A stretch of DNA of 64,000 nucleotides, from assembly GCA_037157565.1 (NCBI GenBank), contig JAZHRO010000036.1:127356001-127420000 (forward strand), in the 5' to 3' direction. The notes beneath the pieces are model-generated. The model was given only the letters and a program-made list of their open reading frames with translations, was not told the DNA's origin and ran no database searches. Source of the stretch: Thalassia testudinum. Its lineage: Eukaryota > Streptophyta > Magnoliopsida > Alismatales > Hydrocharitaceae. The position numbers were made by a program, and so were the translations under genes. Positions 23,060 to 35,190 of this stretch are shown here, one piece after another; positions within the stretch are counted from its first letter, which is position 1; each line of letters opens with the position of its first letter.

Positions 23060-23458
23060 ATTTGGTTTCAGCTCAAAATCATCTCCCCCTTCGAGGATCC
23101 TAAGGTGCAGCTCGATTCGAATAGCGGAAGGATTGTAGAAGTCTCGGAGGGGCCTAGGTTGCTCTTGGAATGGCGGTGGATCAAGTTGCGGTTGCCCTTG
23201 TGGGCCTTGGAAAGGTGGTGGTGGTTGCCCTTGTGGGTTCTGCAACCGGTGTATGGCTTGCATGATGGTGTGGATTTGTTGTTGCTGAAGCTGGTGGTTT
23301 GCACTGATCTGGGCCTAGATAATGGCCATTGTTTCTGGCGGGGGTTGGTCCTCAACCTCATCTACTTTAGGTTCAACCATGCTTCTAGCAAAATCAGGTC
23401 GCCTGGATTCCCGTCCCAAAACAAACAACTCTGGATGAAGTGATCGTCTCCCGTGCAT
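23060..23458 (-). pseudogene. gag N-terminus of element B
   Basis: Starts [11 protein letters not shown] at 23458 like A and runs through [14 protein letters not shown] to ELKPNV at the A insertion site. The remainder continues at 12033. A TAG interrupts the frame near 23316 (A has a sense codon there), and another stop lies just past the insertion near 12020. Same family as A's gag, dead. Confidence 0.92.
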
Positions 23459-24575
23459 ACACTAGAGAAGAATAGGAGGGGATGCAGAGAGTGACAGATG
23501 CGAGAAGTGTGTGTGTACAACCAAGCAAACAAGCCTAGTCCTTATGGTGTATTCCTTAGGAGACCTAGAAATCTCCAAAGGGGCGATCAAGTCCGTAAGC
23601 ACTGGACTTCCCTTCCTAAAGCTAATCTGGCCAGGTTGATTACGAGGGGATTGTAGGGAAGGTTCTTCCTTTGGCTTGCACCGCTGGTTCCATAGACCCC
23701 ACAACCGTGATCGTTTGACACTTCCCCGCAGCCTAGTCACCAGATTCTACTAAGGGAATGAAAGCCAAGTGCCCAGCGAACAAAACCACACCTCTTGAGA
23801 CTTAACCCAGTCCTGCCTAGGGTACGTCTACTTTGTTTTAAAAGGGGTTAGGACAGTGCTTATGCTTGGGTTATGTGATGAGGGGTTGATTAGGGTGGTG
23901 CCTCTTAGTTTTCCAATTCTAGTGTATGTGCTCCTATCAAAACATGGTTTTCAAGCAAGGATTTTTTTAAAGATGTGGTATCTTTTAATGTTTGTCCTTA
24001 CTTTTGTGTCTTTTAGGGTTGACGTGTTTTAATGTTTTCAGATAAGTTTCAAGTGGGCACGCCAAGTTTTGCACACAATTAGTGAGAGTAGATTTCCTTT
24101 GATGTGAAGAGGCTCTAAAACCCTAAAGTGCTCATCCTAGTGTTCATGCAACTGCTATCAGATGAGTTGATTTTAGGGTTGAGTGGTGCAGCCCATGTTA
24201 ATTCACGGTGGCTTCGTAAACACCACTCAAAAAGAAAGAACACTCCAAAAAAGGTTAGGTCATTAAGAATGTTAGAGTGTATTTTTTTTTTTTGTTGGGT
24301 GATGTGTTAAGGATGTGGATTAGGCAATCATGTACTACGCCAATTTTTTTCGATTTTGCAATTTTTTTCGATTTTTTTTTAGGCAATAAAACAACCACGG
24401 GTGAAGAAATACTCACAATTGGTCCTTGTTGTGTTTACTCCATCTCTACCATCACGAGTTGCACTGCTTCGCCATCCAAGCACCGAATTCTTGCAACCAT
24501 CAAGTAAAAGGAGAAATTGCGTTAGATGATGTGAGCATGGATGAAAAATGGAAGTGACAAAATAAATCCGTTGCC
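23459..24575 (-). other. 5' leader of element B
   Basis: No gene. It shares the conserved block at 23656-23718 and the end-of-leader segment with 'gtggcttcg' and 'caccactcaa' (about 24208-24230) with A. Confidence 0.75.
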
Positions 24576-24593
24576 TCTCCGACAACGGCGCCA
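24576..24593 (-). other. Primer-binding site of element B
   Basis: Matches the tRNA-Asp 3' end with two mismatches relative to A's PBS. Located 5 bp from the LTR. Confidence 0.88.
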
Positions 24594-24598
24594 AAAAC

Positions 24599-25625
24599 TG
24601 ACGTGCGAAAGATGTGTTTGTTTAAAAGGATTGTTATAGTTCGTGCTCGCAACGTCGGTTTTAAAAGAAGAAACGGACATGAGTTCGAGTGTCGATCACA
24701 GGGAGGCGTAAAAATCAAATTTTCTTTGTCACTTAATGTCATTGAGATATCGAGTTTTTGCTTGCGAGAAGACGTGGTGGAAAAACGAGTGAGAGAGAGA
24801 AGGAAAGAGAGAGAGAGTAGGGTTAGAGTCTTTTAAATCATAGCAATTACTTAAAGAAAGATGGAGAACAACATCAACACTATATTAAGCATGCAAATCG
24901 AGTTTTACAAATACAATGGTAGCTAAATGACTGAATAAAAAGGAAGTAAAGCTAGATTAAAGGGAAAGAAAGAGAGAGAGAGGATGGTCGAGATTGCAAA
25001 TCGGATGTAGGCCGTCCGATCACAAATCAGATGGTTGAGATCGCTCGTGGGCACGCGCTTGGATCATGCTTGCTGCACTCGTGCCCCATGTGTCATCGCG
25101 GGTGTCTGCCTCAGATGTGTGGGATTGCGTCGCATTGCCTACTACCAGCTGGTCGATCACACATCGACAGCCGAAATCGTGCGTGCCAATCCCGCCTTGA
25201 ATTTGCTCTGCGGAGGGTGATTCGAACCTGCTTTAGATTCATCCTGCAGTGGAAGCGTTGGTGCTGTGCTGCGGTTGAGGAGTGCGGGGATGCTGACATG
25301 TGGTGGCTTCATGATCGTTGATCATCAGATCAATGGTCAGAACTTCTTGGGTCAATTGTGGGCACTCCGGATGTCGGATTTAGCTGATTTCAAGTCCGTT
25401 GGACTCCATTCGTTGCTTTGGATCCATCCGTGAGGTCTGATCGCTCATCTGAGGCCTGTTTTGACATGTACTTGTACACATGGCCGTTGATAATGCAGTA
25501 TAAGCAGTCTTATTATGCAATGCATGCGATGCTCCTATTTCTATTTATGATGTATCCTCTATGCATTTTACCTTTAAGACCCTCCCCTTTTGGTAGAGTT
25601 AGCATTGTACAATGCAGTGTTATCA
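24599..25625 (-). repeat. 5' LTR of element B, internally deleted
   Basis: 1027 bp. Compared with 1067-2562 it lacks about 280 bp (corresponding to about 1456-1748, including the TATA box) and about 195 bp (about 1974-2168, including the A-box half of the tRNA-like unit). The B-box half remains near 25210-25222. Without its TATA box this LTR is unlikely to drive transcription now. Confidence 0.9.
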
Positions 25626-25630
25626 AGAGC
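25626..25630. repeat. Target-site duplication of element B (right copy)
   Basis: agagc, matching 1062-1066. Confidence 0.9.
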
Positions 25631-26760
25631 CTGTTCATTAATCCAATTCCATAATTCAAGAAGAGGTGGTGGGTGACCTAGATTTAAATCATGATTAAAA
25701 TTTAAATATGGTTCTGAATTAGAATCATAAGGGTCCTCATAATGGTAATTGATGTCAAAAATCATGAATTCTCCAGGCTCCGGGTCATACAGGGATAAAG
25801 GTAGAGTTGTGTTGAATTCCTCAAAATCCTCATCAGAAATTACCTTTTCCTTATCTGAAATCATTTCTTCCTCAGAATCAAGCCATCCATTTGAACTAGT
25901 TGGATTATAATTTCTTCTCCAGTCCATCATGATTTGAGCTTCTTTTTTTGAGGTTGTTTCTTCATTTCCCTGGTTCATGTCTTTTAGTTGCCCAATTTCT
26001 TGAACCTTCTCAAAATCCAATAATTCTTGAATTTCAGGATGGATATACTGAGGATTCTTTATGCCATCATCTAATTCATTATAAGATACTCCTAATAGTT
26101 CCTCGATCACACAAATGTCTTTTTCAATTTGATTATCTATGGGAGTAGTTAAATCAGAATCATCCTCAAGTACATCACTCCTTTGCCTCTTGTGTTGATC
26201 TTGAGATTTGGTAGAATTCAGATTATCCTTAGTGTGAATTGCCAAAATCTCTTCAATTGTTCCCGCGACCTCAATAGAACTACAATTCAATTTATTCTTT
26301 TGGGAAGCTTTAAAGATATTGAGTTGACAAGTTTTCCTTCCATAAGTAATTCGCATATTCCCCGTCTCACAGTTGATTAGAGCCTTGGCTGTGGCCAAGA
26401 AAGGTCTTCCTAAGATTATTAGGGTGTGGTTCAAGTTTTCTAATGCCTCCATATCTAAAACTAAAAAGTCCACAGGTACTTAAAATCTCTCACTTTTATA
26501 ATCACATTTTGTAAGAGTCCCTTTGGAATCTTGGTTGACCTATCAGCAAGCTGAAGGGTAACATTGGTGTGTTGCAAGGGACCTAAATCCAACTCTTTAT
26601 ATAATTTCACGGGGATTAGATTGATGGAGGCTCTAAGGTCCAGTAAGGCTCACTCCAAGATAAAACCATCTATTTCACATGAAATTAAGGGGGTCCCCGG
26701 ATCTTTCTTTTTAGGAGAGAGCTTATTTAAGATGATGGCACTAGCTTGCTCAGAAATTAC
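25631..26760 (-). pseudogene. Protease and acidic C-terminal region of element C
   Basis: The minus strand encodes a protease-like domain with LIPVKLYKEL and [12 protein letters not shown], homologous to A. The catalytic motif reads DLRAS instead of DLGAS, and a frameshift near 26475 separates the two halves. After the flap the open frame (about 25631-26473) continues about 230 residues of acidic, Asn/Glu/Asp-rich sequence with IEELLGVSYNELDD and DPEPGEFMIF. This has no counterpart at that place in A or B, where RT follows. No RT is found. The acidic stretch is unrecognised. The element is dead as written. Confidence 0.78.
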
Positions 26761-28878
26761 AACCCTTTTTGATGATTTGGGTTGGCATTTCGGTGTGAAC
26801 ATTTTCTTAAGAAATTTTTCTCAGGCCAGGATGTTCTCAATAGCTTCAAGGAGTGGTATATTTACTTGGACTTGCTTTAAAATATTAAGCCACTCCTTAG
26901 ATTGAATGGTTTTCTTTTCCTTGGATTTATTCAAGGCTTCAGGAAAGGGTGCTTGAGAGAAAGCATGAGTGTTCAAATCCTAAGCCTTGTCTTCTAGATT
27001 AGCTTGGTCTCTCAGGTTAGATTCAGGCTCCTCAAGATCTTGGTAAGATTTGGATGTAGAAGAATAAGGATCTTATATTTGTTTCCCACTTCTCAAGGTG
27101 ATAGCACAAGCATAAGCATTAGGGTTAAAAGGGTGAGGTGGGTTTTGCAAAATGGGTTCAGCCTGGGTTGGGTTAGTGTTAACAAAGCCAGGTGGGTGTT
27201 GGGGAGCAGGTTGAATTATATGTGCTTGTTGCTCCTGTGTGTTGTTTTAGTTAACCCTATTGAAGTTCCTTGGGTTGGGGACGAGTTGGGATGGCAGCAT
27301 CCCGTGTTGTCTATCATCAACTAATTGGTCCAATCGTCTCATCAAATCTGTCCTCAATTGATTCATTTCTTCTTTACGACTCAGATTCATTTCTCTTATT
27401 TCTTTGAGGACCAGACTCAGATAAGAAGGTTGGGTTTCTTGAGTAGGTTGTGGCTGGTATGTGCATGGTTGTGTGTACTTACTAGGTTGCCCATAAGTGC
27501 ACCGCTTAGTTAAGTTAGGACCCTAGGCGGGTTTCTGACTTGACCAGGAAAAGTTAGGATGGTTAAGCCATCTAAGGTTGTAAGTGTTCGAATAGGGATC
27601 ATTTCTAGTATATCCTTGGAGTGCATTCACATCCTCAGGACAATTAGTCATAGGGATGCATAATTCAGAATTTGAGGGTATCAAGGTCCCTCCTTGGTAC
27701 CCAGAAAGAGCTGGGTGGAGCCATGGTCAGGTCATTAAGTGCACTAATTCTTGACCTAGAGGGTTGGGGAGTTGGGGGTATGGGTTAACATAGAAATTCC
27801 TTGGATAGGCATAGGGTTTACTTTGTTGGTGCACCCTTCAGAAGGTTATCCAATTTCTTATCCGAACTCCCTACATTTTTCCCAAGTTCCACCTCATCCA
27901 ATCATTGTGCAATCAGTACTAAATTAACCAAATTTGAATTATCTTTATTTTCATAGACTCTGCTCCTTAGTTGATTGGATCTGGTGAAGGCGGATATTGA
28001 GGCATTATTGAGGGAATTTTCACTCATATTCTCGAATAATTGAAAAGCTCCCTCATCATCTTTGCTTAAGCAATTGTCCCTACATGCTGCATCAACAAAA
28101 TTCTTTAAATTGTCACTTAACCCATAATAGAAAATATGGGCAAAGTGCTACTTGGGAATCCTATGACGAGGGAATTTCCTAGCTAAGTCATTAATCTCTC
28201 CCAAGCCTCATGCAATTGTTTCCCAGGGTTCTGCTTGAAGGTTGTAATGGCACATCTAAGGGCATTTGTTTTTCCTATAGGAAATAATTTCTTCAGAAAA
28301 GTGCTTCTCAAATCTTGCCAAGTTAGGATTGGTCTACCAATAGTCCTCAACCATTGAGCAGCTTTATCTTTTAAGGAAAAGGGGAACATTTTCATCATTA
28401 AGGTATCGTTATTCATGTTCCTAGGGCCAAAGGTCCTTCCTATGTGTAGAAGTTCTTCAAGGTGGTGGAAGGAGTCGTAAGAATTGTGGCTATGGAAGTG
28501 GGGAATCAGATTGATGATTTGTAGTTTAAGCTCAAAATCATCCTCATCCTAAGGTACCCTGACAAAAGGTTCAGGTTTGGCATTAGGAGGATTGTAGAAA
28601 TCTCTGAGAGGTTGGTCTATTCTCCCATTTTGGAGTCGGGTAATGGCCTGTACTATGACCTGCATCTGTCTGTCATGATGCTGGCCTTGCCTAGTAATCT
28701 ACTTCTGTAAGAGAGCCCTTGGATTCAGATTTTGTTCCTCTGCTTCAACCTCATCTTCCTCATGGTGACTAGCCATTGAAGAAGGTTTAGGTTCAGATCT
28801 TGGTCAATCAGGTCTTCTCCTAGGATTTCTCTTTAAAGGTGGTAGCAAATCAGGATGTAGAGATCTTTTACCTTGCAT
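26761..28878 (-). pseudogene. gag of element C
   Basis: Begins MQGKRSLHPDL at 28878, parallel to A's [11 protein letters not shown]. It contains KMFPFSLKDKAAQWLRTIGRPILTWQDLR and [21 protein letters not shown] segments (about 28183-28416), then a Pro/Gln/Asn-rich linker. Frameshifts and stops are frequent. Gag forms the virus-like particle in intact relatives. Confidence 0.85.
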
Positions 28879-29212
28879 GCACTGGGAGAATGTCTATGGA
28901 TGAGAGAGAGAGAAGACAAATGCGAGAATATCCACAATCACAGTACAAGTAATCAATCTAGTCCTTAGAGTGTAATCCCTAATTAGACCTAATCTTGGCT
29001 CCCCAAAACACGACTAGGTTAGATCAACCCTTGAATTACTTGGCTGGCTAGAGGGACCCCCTAGGACGCCTCGCACGGCAGGACACCACTAAGGGTTAAC
29101 ACGGTTACCGCACCAATCATTCCTGTCATCAGTGGGTCCAAGTAGATAATACCTTGACCTTAGCCCAATCTAATTTCAAGTCACCAAGCAAATTAGTCTT
29201 ACCTAGGGCATG
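28879..29212 (-). other. Proximal 5' leader of element C
   Basis: Noncoding. Resembles the A and B leaders up to 'cctagggcatgtctac', where H is inserted. It resumes at 32010 with 'tctactcaattttagg'. Confidence 0.65.
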
Positions 29213-29217
29213 TCTAC
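29213..29217. repeat. Target-site duplication of H (left copy)
   Basis: tctac, repeated at 32010-32014. Joining across H restores the leader order seen in A ('cctagggca.gtctactcag'). Confidence 0.7.
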
Positions 29218-30150
29218 TTATGAGAGCCTCATCATGAGCCATAACTAGCTCATTTTGACCTAATAAAAAGAATAAAAGCTTCTACATAACTTAGAGAAGG
29301 GCTTAGTTAAAGGAATAAGTGTTCTGAGAAGAAAACATGAAATAAAAGGTAAAACTGTAATTTTATCATTGCAGTACATAAACGGGATTTCTCAGAGACA
29401 AAACATAGGTCAAATGGTCTGAATAAGATAAAAAGTGGGTTGATTCAAATAGAGATGGGTTCATATGCAATCCAGGAATTAAATGACATCTTGTAACCCT
29501 AAAATAGACTTGCTTAATTCAATAAGATTCTGGTCAGGATAAAAATCAACTAAACCCTCTAATTCATGGAAAAATATCCCCTAGGATTTAGAACCTTCAG
29601 ATTGGCCTTTGGAACCTATTTTGACCTAGATTAGGGTCCTAGCTCATCAATTGACCTAATTTGGGTTTTTATGCAAAATATCTAGTCAAACGTGGTCAAA
29701 CCTAAAATCCAACTTCACCATTGGATTCCTTAGGTCCAAATTAGGTTTGTACCAAAATTTGGACCTAAGGGGAGGTCATCTTGACCTACTTTGCAAATTA
29801 GTATACCCAATTACATTTTGGTCCCTATCTTTTGAAAGCCATTGCATAAACCCCCCTAACTTCCTCGCCACTGTTACAAGCAGGTCCCTCCACCATTAAT
29901 GGGGAGAAATCCTACTCCAATGAGGAATAGAGGGGGAATACTCTCTGATTCCTCAGAGATCTCCTCCCAGATTTGGAAGGGAGATTCTTTGAGGAATTCC
30001 CTTCCATTTGAGCGTGGTCCTGATCTAAGATTTGCACCCAATCTCTTGTGCGAACGCACGAGAGATTTGGGTACCTAACAGACTTCCATCTCCGGAGAGG
30101 ATTCCCGTGCTTGGAAGCTTGTCTTCCAAGCACAGGGGTCCTTGCCTGTG

Positions 30151-30160
30151 CCTATAAATT
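30151..30160 (+). promoter_or_regulatory. TATA box in H
   Basis: CTATAAATTA, followed by a C-rich start region, as in LTR core promoters. Confidence 0.45.
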
Positions 30161-31343
30161 AACCCCCAACTCCGGCTGCACCTCATGAGCTCGTCTTATC
30201 CGGAATTCCACCTCGATTTCCTCTTCTTCTCCTCTGGCCAAGGGGTCCAGTGAGCTCCAGCTAGCCCCCCTCCTCTTCCTCCTTGCTCTGCCACAAAACC
30301 AGTGGCAGAGCTATCCTCCTCATCCTCCTCTGCGTCGCGCAACACTCGCGTGAGCAGCCCTAGCCCCGTCGTTGCCGCCATCTTCCTCCACTGGAAGCTT
30401 TCTTCTCCGACGACAGCAGGTACTGCCAGCCGCCCTCTCGCCCCCTTCGTCCACTTAGTTAGGTTAGAACTGTTCGTCTCTATCCCCTCTTTCATTTCCC
30501 TCATCCTATTTCACCAAACGCTCCTCGACCGTCACTGTCCACCGCCATCTTCCTCATCTTCGGCCACCCTTCGGAGAGACGCTCTCGTCACTTCGCAGCC
30601 CCACATGTCTCGCCAACCACCGCATAACTTCCGCCACACTTCACTGAACATCCTCTACTCATCCACAGACCCTCTACACCACCACAACTGCCCCCCCAAC
30701 CAAACCCATTCGTCCAGCCACAGAGCAACCTAGGCACGCACGCCTAGGCCGCTCTGTGGCCTGCCACCTACTGCCTCACCTTTTCCGTGACACGATGAAG
30801 GTGCTCCTATGGTCTGATTGAGCCGCAAGGCCCTTTTTGTGTCAAGCAGGGTTCGAGCTCTAGCCGCCATTAGCGGTGACTCGAGGAGGTTGCACACTCG
30901 TTCCAGGCTACAGTGCTCTAGGATTCTAGGTCCAGCAAACTTGGGGAGGTCTTGCGCATCCAGTTTTTCCAGCAAGTGGCACCGAGTGACCTGCAGTTGC
31001 TGCAATTGGAGGAACGGTCTGCTGCGGGCGTGCGAAAAAGAGCGGTGGAACAATAGTCCCACCTTGGTAAGCACCTCTTTGAGTACTTTAAATTGATTTT
31101 GTGCTATCGGCTAGTTGCCTCCGAGAACACATGGGGTGAGGTCCCCCACCTATACACGTGCCTCGTCTGTGAGCTCATCCTCCTGGCACTCCTCGCGCAC
31201 CACACCTACGCCGGTGCGCCTAGACCTGGGCGCGCGACCCGACCCAATTACCTGGCTCTGGGAGAGCATTCTGAAGAGTGATATACAGAGAGAGAGATGC
31301 AATTGTGGGTAGAGGGGTAGGTTTTGCTCTCTTTGGCTTGTGT

Positions 31344-31735
31344 AGGGAAGGAACTGAAGAAGGAAGAAGGGACTTAGCCTCTGCAAGAGAAGGAGAAGAA
31401 GAAGAAGGAAGGAAGCTCCGCAGAGGAAAAAGAAAGGCAAGGCAGAAGGAAGGGGCAAAGCCAAAGAGAAGAGGAACTGAAGAAGGAAGAAGAAATAAAG
31501 AAAGGGAAAGACAAGCAGAAGAAGAAGAGAAAGCAGAGCTAAGGAAGGAAGAAGAAGACCCGCAGAGAAAAGAATGAGAAAGAAACTGCAGAAGAGAGGC
31601 AAGGCAGAAGACAGAGGAAAATAAGAAGAAAGAAGCAAGGCAAGAGAACTGCAGAGAAGAAACAAGGAAGAAGAAGCACAAAGAAGAAAGGAAGAAAATT
31701 AGAAGTCAAAAGAAGAACAAGATAGGAGAAAACAT
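31344..31735 (+). repeat. Long A/G-rich tract
   Basis: About 390 bp, nearly all purine on the plus strand with GAAGAA/GGAAGG units. A similar tract occurs at 35530-35825. It is low complexity, and open frames across it are artefacts. Confidence 0.8.
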
Positions 31736-33354
31736 CTTTTTAAGAAGGCTATCCCATGATCAGACGTCCAAATTCCTTATTTTTGCCACAATTAACCTTT
31801 AAACTCATGTATATATATTTTGAATTAAGTTTTGAGTAACTCTAAGTGTTCAATTACATTCTTGAGATTAGTAATAAATTCCAATTGCTCTTTATGTTCG
31901 ACCTCGGATACTTAGGTTTTCGAGTAATAAATTTTTATTTGTTGACAACGCTTGGTCACCTATACTACGACGTAATTAACTGTTAAAACACGATCAAGAC
32001 TGATTAACATCTACTCAATTTTAGGCTTAGGCTTGAGGTGCTTTTGAAATATGATGGGCGTTAGGGGGGTGTTTCCCTTAAAATTGATTTCAAAAGTGTG
32101 AAGTGCATAGGCAAGAGGTTCACAAGCAATTTTTATGTTGAAGTAAATTTTAAGGTTCAATTGCTTGTATAATTGTGTTTTAGGATTACGCAGTTAGATA
32201 AGTTCAAGTGAGGTTTTGATGAGAACATAAGAGTTTCTTTGCAAATCCCAATCTATGAGATAGATTTTCTTTAGATGAGAAGCTCATCTTGGTCTCTAAT
32301 TACCCTTAATTAACTAGTCTTCCTAGTTAATTAGCTAAGAATATGTGAATATATGAGTTAATTATTAAATAAGGGATAAATAATAAAGGACCTTAAAATA
32401 AGTTTAAAATGCTATTTTATCATCCAATTGATATTATTAATAATCTAATTAATAATTGGGCTCTAAATATTACTAATCATTTATCTAATTAATACATTAA
32501 CTAACTTAAGCATATAATATATACCTAAGTATGTAATAACTTAAGTAATATTAAATAAATTAATCTAAAAAGGTCAAAAATGTAAATTCAAGGTCTAAAT
32601 ATAATAATTACCTTATTTATAATCATATATAAAAAGTTGAAAAAGATCTAAATTAAAATAAACCTTGAAAACCTAAGTTTACATTTTGGTCCTTACATTT
32701 CACTTCAATCGGGTCCTTATTTTCTATTTAGGTCATTATGTTTCATTGTGAATAGGTCCCTGACTTCTTCTTCTTCTTCTTCTCTTCAATCGATTGAATG
32801 GCTGACGACCGAGGGTGCAGCCACCACACGATCACCGCCATTCGATGTCATCTCTCCTTCAAGCTCTTGGAGCTTGCGCTCACCATCTCATCTTCATCTA
32901 TCGGTCTGGATGACTCTTTTATCCTAATTTAGGGTTGGAGATAACTTCACCGTCGTCGGAGAAGACGTCGGTAGTTATCCTCCTCCTAGCCTCAATCGCG
33001 TCCAGATTCCCCCTCCTTCTTCATCGCCATCGACTATAAATACCACTTGACCCCCTTGATTTTCTTCAAGTTGGCTCCCTTCCCTCTTCTTCACTGTAGC
33101 CAACCTGATAGGCTATTCCCTTTGCAACTTCGGTGATCTTCCTCCACATAATCCGACTTCCTCCGTCCACCTTAATAAGCTCTGGAACTCTGCCGAGGTC
33201 AGCCACATCTCTGGACACAGGCACTGACTAAGGAGATCCTCTGCTTCACCTCACAGCCGCCGTCGGAGATCTTCCAACTACCCTCTGATTTCACTCCTCC
33301 GTCATGAGCCATCGACAGAAATCTTCTGACCCCTTCGTCCAGGTAACAATAGAC

Positions 33355-33378
33355 TAGGAGTAGGAGTAGGAGTAGGAT
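33355..33378. repeat. GGAGTA microsatellite
   Basis: Four consecutive 'aggagt'-type units. Confidence 0.85.
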
Positions 33379-35147
33379 AGTTTAGATAGTTAGTTAGGTA
33401 GGTAGTTAGCTATAAATGTTAGATTTTAAAGTTCATCTTCCTCAACTCCGACAAGCTCCTTGAGCTTGCTAGAGCCTTAATTTTGTCTTTTGAAAGCACT
33501 GATCATCTTCCTCTATCTTCCATGATCACTTCTATCACAATTAATTCCTAATTTGATCACTAATTCGCCTAATCCTCTTCCCCCTCCACCGACTACTTCT
33601 GCTGTCCATGGCAACAGTAGTTGACCTAATTCCACCTCCATTGGATCCTCCATCACTTACTCATCACTAAAGGATCCTAATTATCACTATAATTTGATTA
33701 AATACCACATGTAACTTAAACGCCTAATTCTATTTAAGCTCCTGAGCTCGCTGTCAATGGCGGCTCAGGAGTAGTTAAAACCTTAAATTAATTATATATT
33801 TATGATCGCAATCACTCTTTGACTTGTCTTGACCACTCAATTGAGTGGGAGATCAAGTCCCAAGCTTCAACCAACTCAAATATTTCAAGAACTGAATTCA
33901 CTGTTAAATCCTAAATCTAATGAGTAAATGAAGAATTCAATGTGATCCTGAGGTTCCTTGTGACCTCAGGAATCTTTTCAAGTCGAAAATGGCACGATTT
34001 TTCATTCTGTGCACAATTTTCATCTTTTTCTGGACTCATAGGAGTTCCGACGAGTCAAAAGTGTTCTTCAGCCTAGTAATTTGATGAGAAACTCCAGATT
34101 GATGTCATATGGATCACTGATCATTATGCGATCATTTATTTGGGATTTTAATGACTGGAGTTGTACATAAGGATTCATCTTGTCCAACTCCATCGGAGTT
34201 GGAGAAGTCTGTCAGAAAGCTTAAAGTCACATTTAATGGATCTAGAAGCTTCAGTGCAATGCACTGAAGTCATTTGTGCCCTTAGAGCACTGTAACAACC
34301 TCTTGATTGTCTTGAAGAACAAACTCCATTTAGAGTTCAGGCGATGATCCTGAAACCCTAAATTCCTAAGTCCAAACATCTGTCTAAGGGTCTGAGCAAG
34401 TTTCTGGGGTTGAGAAGATGCTATTTGAAGTTTTAATTCCTTGAGAAAAGAAAGAAAACAGAAAGTCAAATCTGAAGGCTTTCCAGTCAAACTCGAGCTT
34501 GATACCTTAATTCTGGACTCAATCTGATGAATTGATGAGCTTGAATTGATTTTGAGATTCATTTGAATGATTTTAAAGTGAATTGGATGAGCTCTATTGG
34601 GTAATGCATTTGGATTTCAATAACTGCCAGTTTGGGTTGTTCTTGAACCCAAACTGTTGGCAGTAGATTTTTGTTGAGTTTGATTGCGATTTCTGCCCAG
34701 ATAAGTTTGTAACAACCTATAGAATCTGTTTTAATCGATTACACATGACCTTAGCTGTCTGTTAGGTCTTTCTTAAGTCTAATTACATTCTCTAGAGCTT
34801 TCAGAGAAGCTTTGAGCTTCTCTGCGTTTCTTGAAGCTTCTAAGAGCTTAAAACCCACACCTGAAGCTGCGGAATTATCTATAGAACCTATTTAGAACCT
34901 TAGCTAAGAGCTTAAGTTCAGTCTGTGGACTCTGAATCATCAAAACCATTTCCAGGCTATTAATACCCGTAGAAAACCTATAATTTCACCCTATAAATCG
35001 AAGAGGAAATCTTCCCTTCACATTAAATTGAAAGCAAAATCTTGTAGATCAACTCAGGAGCTTTCCAACAAGCTTTTGTTTGCTTGAATTGGAGCTCTGA
35101 GCTAGGAGTTATCGCCATTCAAAGTTTGCTCTGGAAGGGGGAAACAT

Positions 35148-35190
35148 AGTCCCACATCGAAAAACCTCGAGCGGGCGCCTTAGTATAAAA
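35148..35190 (+). promoter_or_regulatory. USE-like plus TATA promoter pair
   Basis: AGTCCCACATCG at 35148-35159 matches the plant snRNA upstream sequence element (RTCCCACATCG). TATAAAA at 35184-35190 follows after 24 nt. In plants about 23-26 nt between these elements is the Pol III-type spacing and about 33-34 nt the Pol II type (family knowledge). The downstream sequence is GT-rich and meets TTTTT near 35480, so a roughly 270-nt RNA is possible. It matches no ncRNA I know. Confidence 0.45.

Larger units (their letters stand above)
1067..25625 (-). mobile_element. Element B, older Athila-type LTR retrotransposon hosting A and E1
   Basis: Order on the minus strand: 5' LTR 24599-25625, PBS 24576-24593, leader, gag start at 23458, gag split by A at 12034-23059, protease, RT, RNase H, integrase split by E1 at 4630-7450, pol end at 3928, 3' noncoding, 3' LTR 1067-2562. 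Without A and E1 it would be about 10.7 kb. Coding frames carry several stops and frameshifts. About 25 differences between the LTRs can be counted over their first ~390 bp, mostly transitions. B is therefore clearly older than A but of the same lineage, as the proteins align almost residue by residue. Confidence 0.93.
29218..32009 (+). mobile_element. H, probable 2.8-kb solo LTR in C's leader
   Basis: 2792 bp between copies of tctac, ending GATTAACA. The left end reads TTATGAGAG, so the expected TG is lost or the boundary is a few bases off. It has a plus-strand TATA box (CTATAAATTA near 30152), a coding-like CT-rich section after it, and an A/G-rich tract (31344-31735). No LTR partner or internal domain is visible. 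The length resembles E1 and E2, but I cannot align it to them by eye. Confidence 0.55.

Noticed and set aside
30806..30870. A B-box-like GGGTTCGAGCTC in H, suggesting another tRNA-like unit
   Set aside because: No D-stem or convincing A box at the right distance, and H belongs to a different LTR type.
31150..31681. Leu/Ser/Phe-rich minus-strand frames resembling membrane proteins
   Set aside because: They arise from translating a purine-rich tract on its complementary strand.
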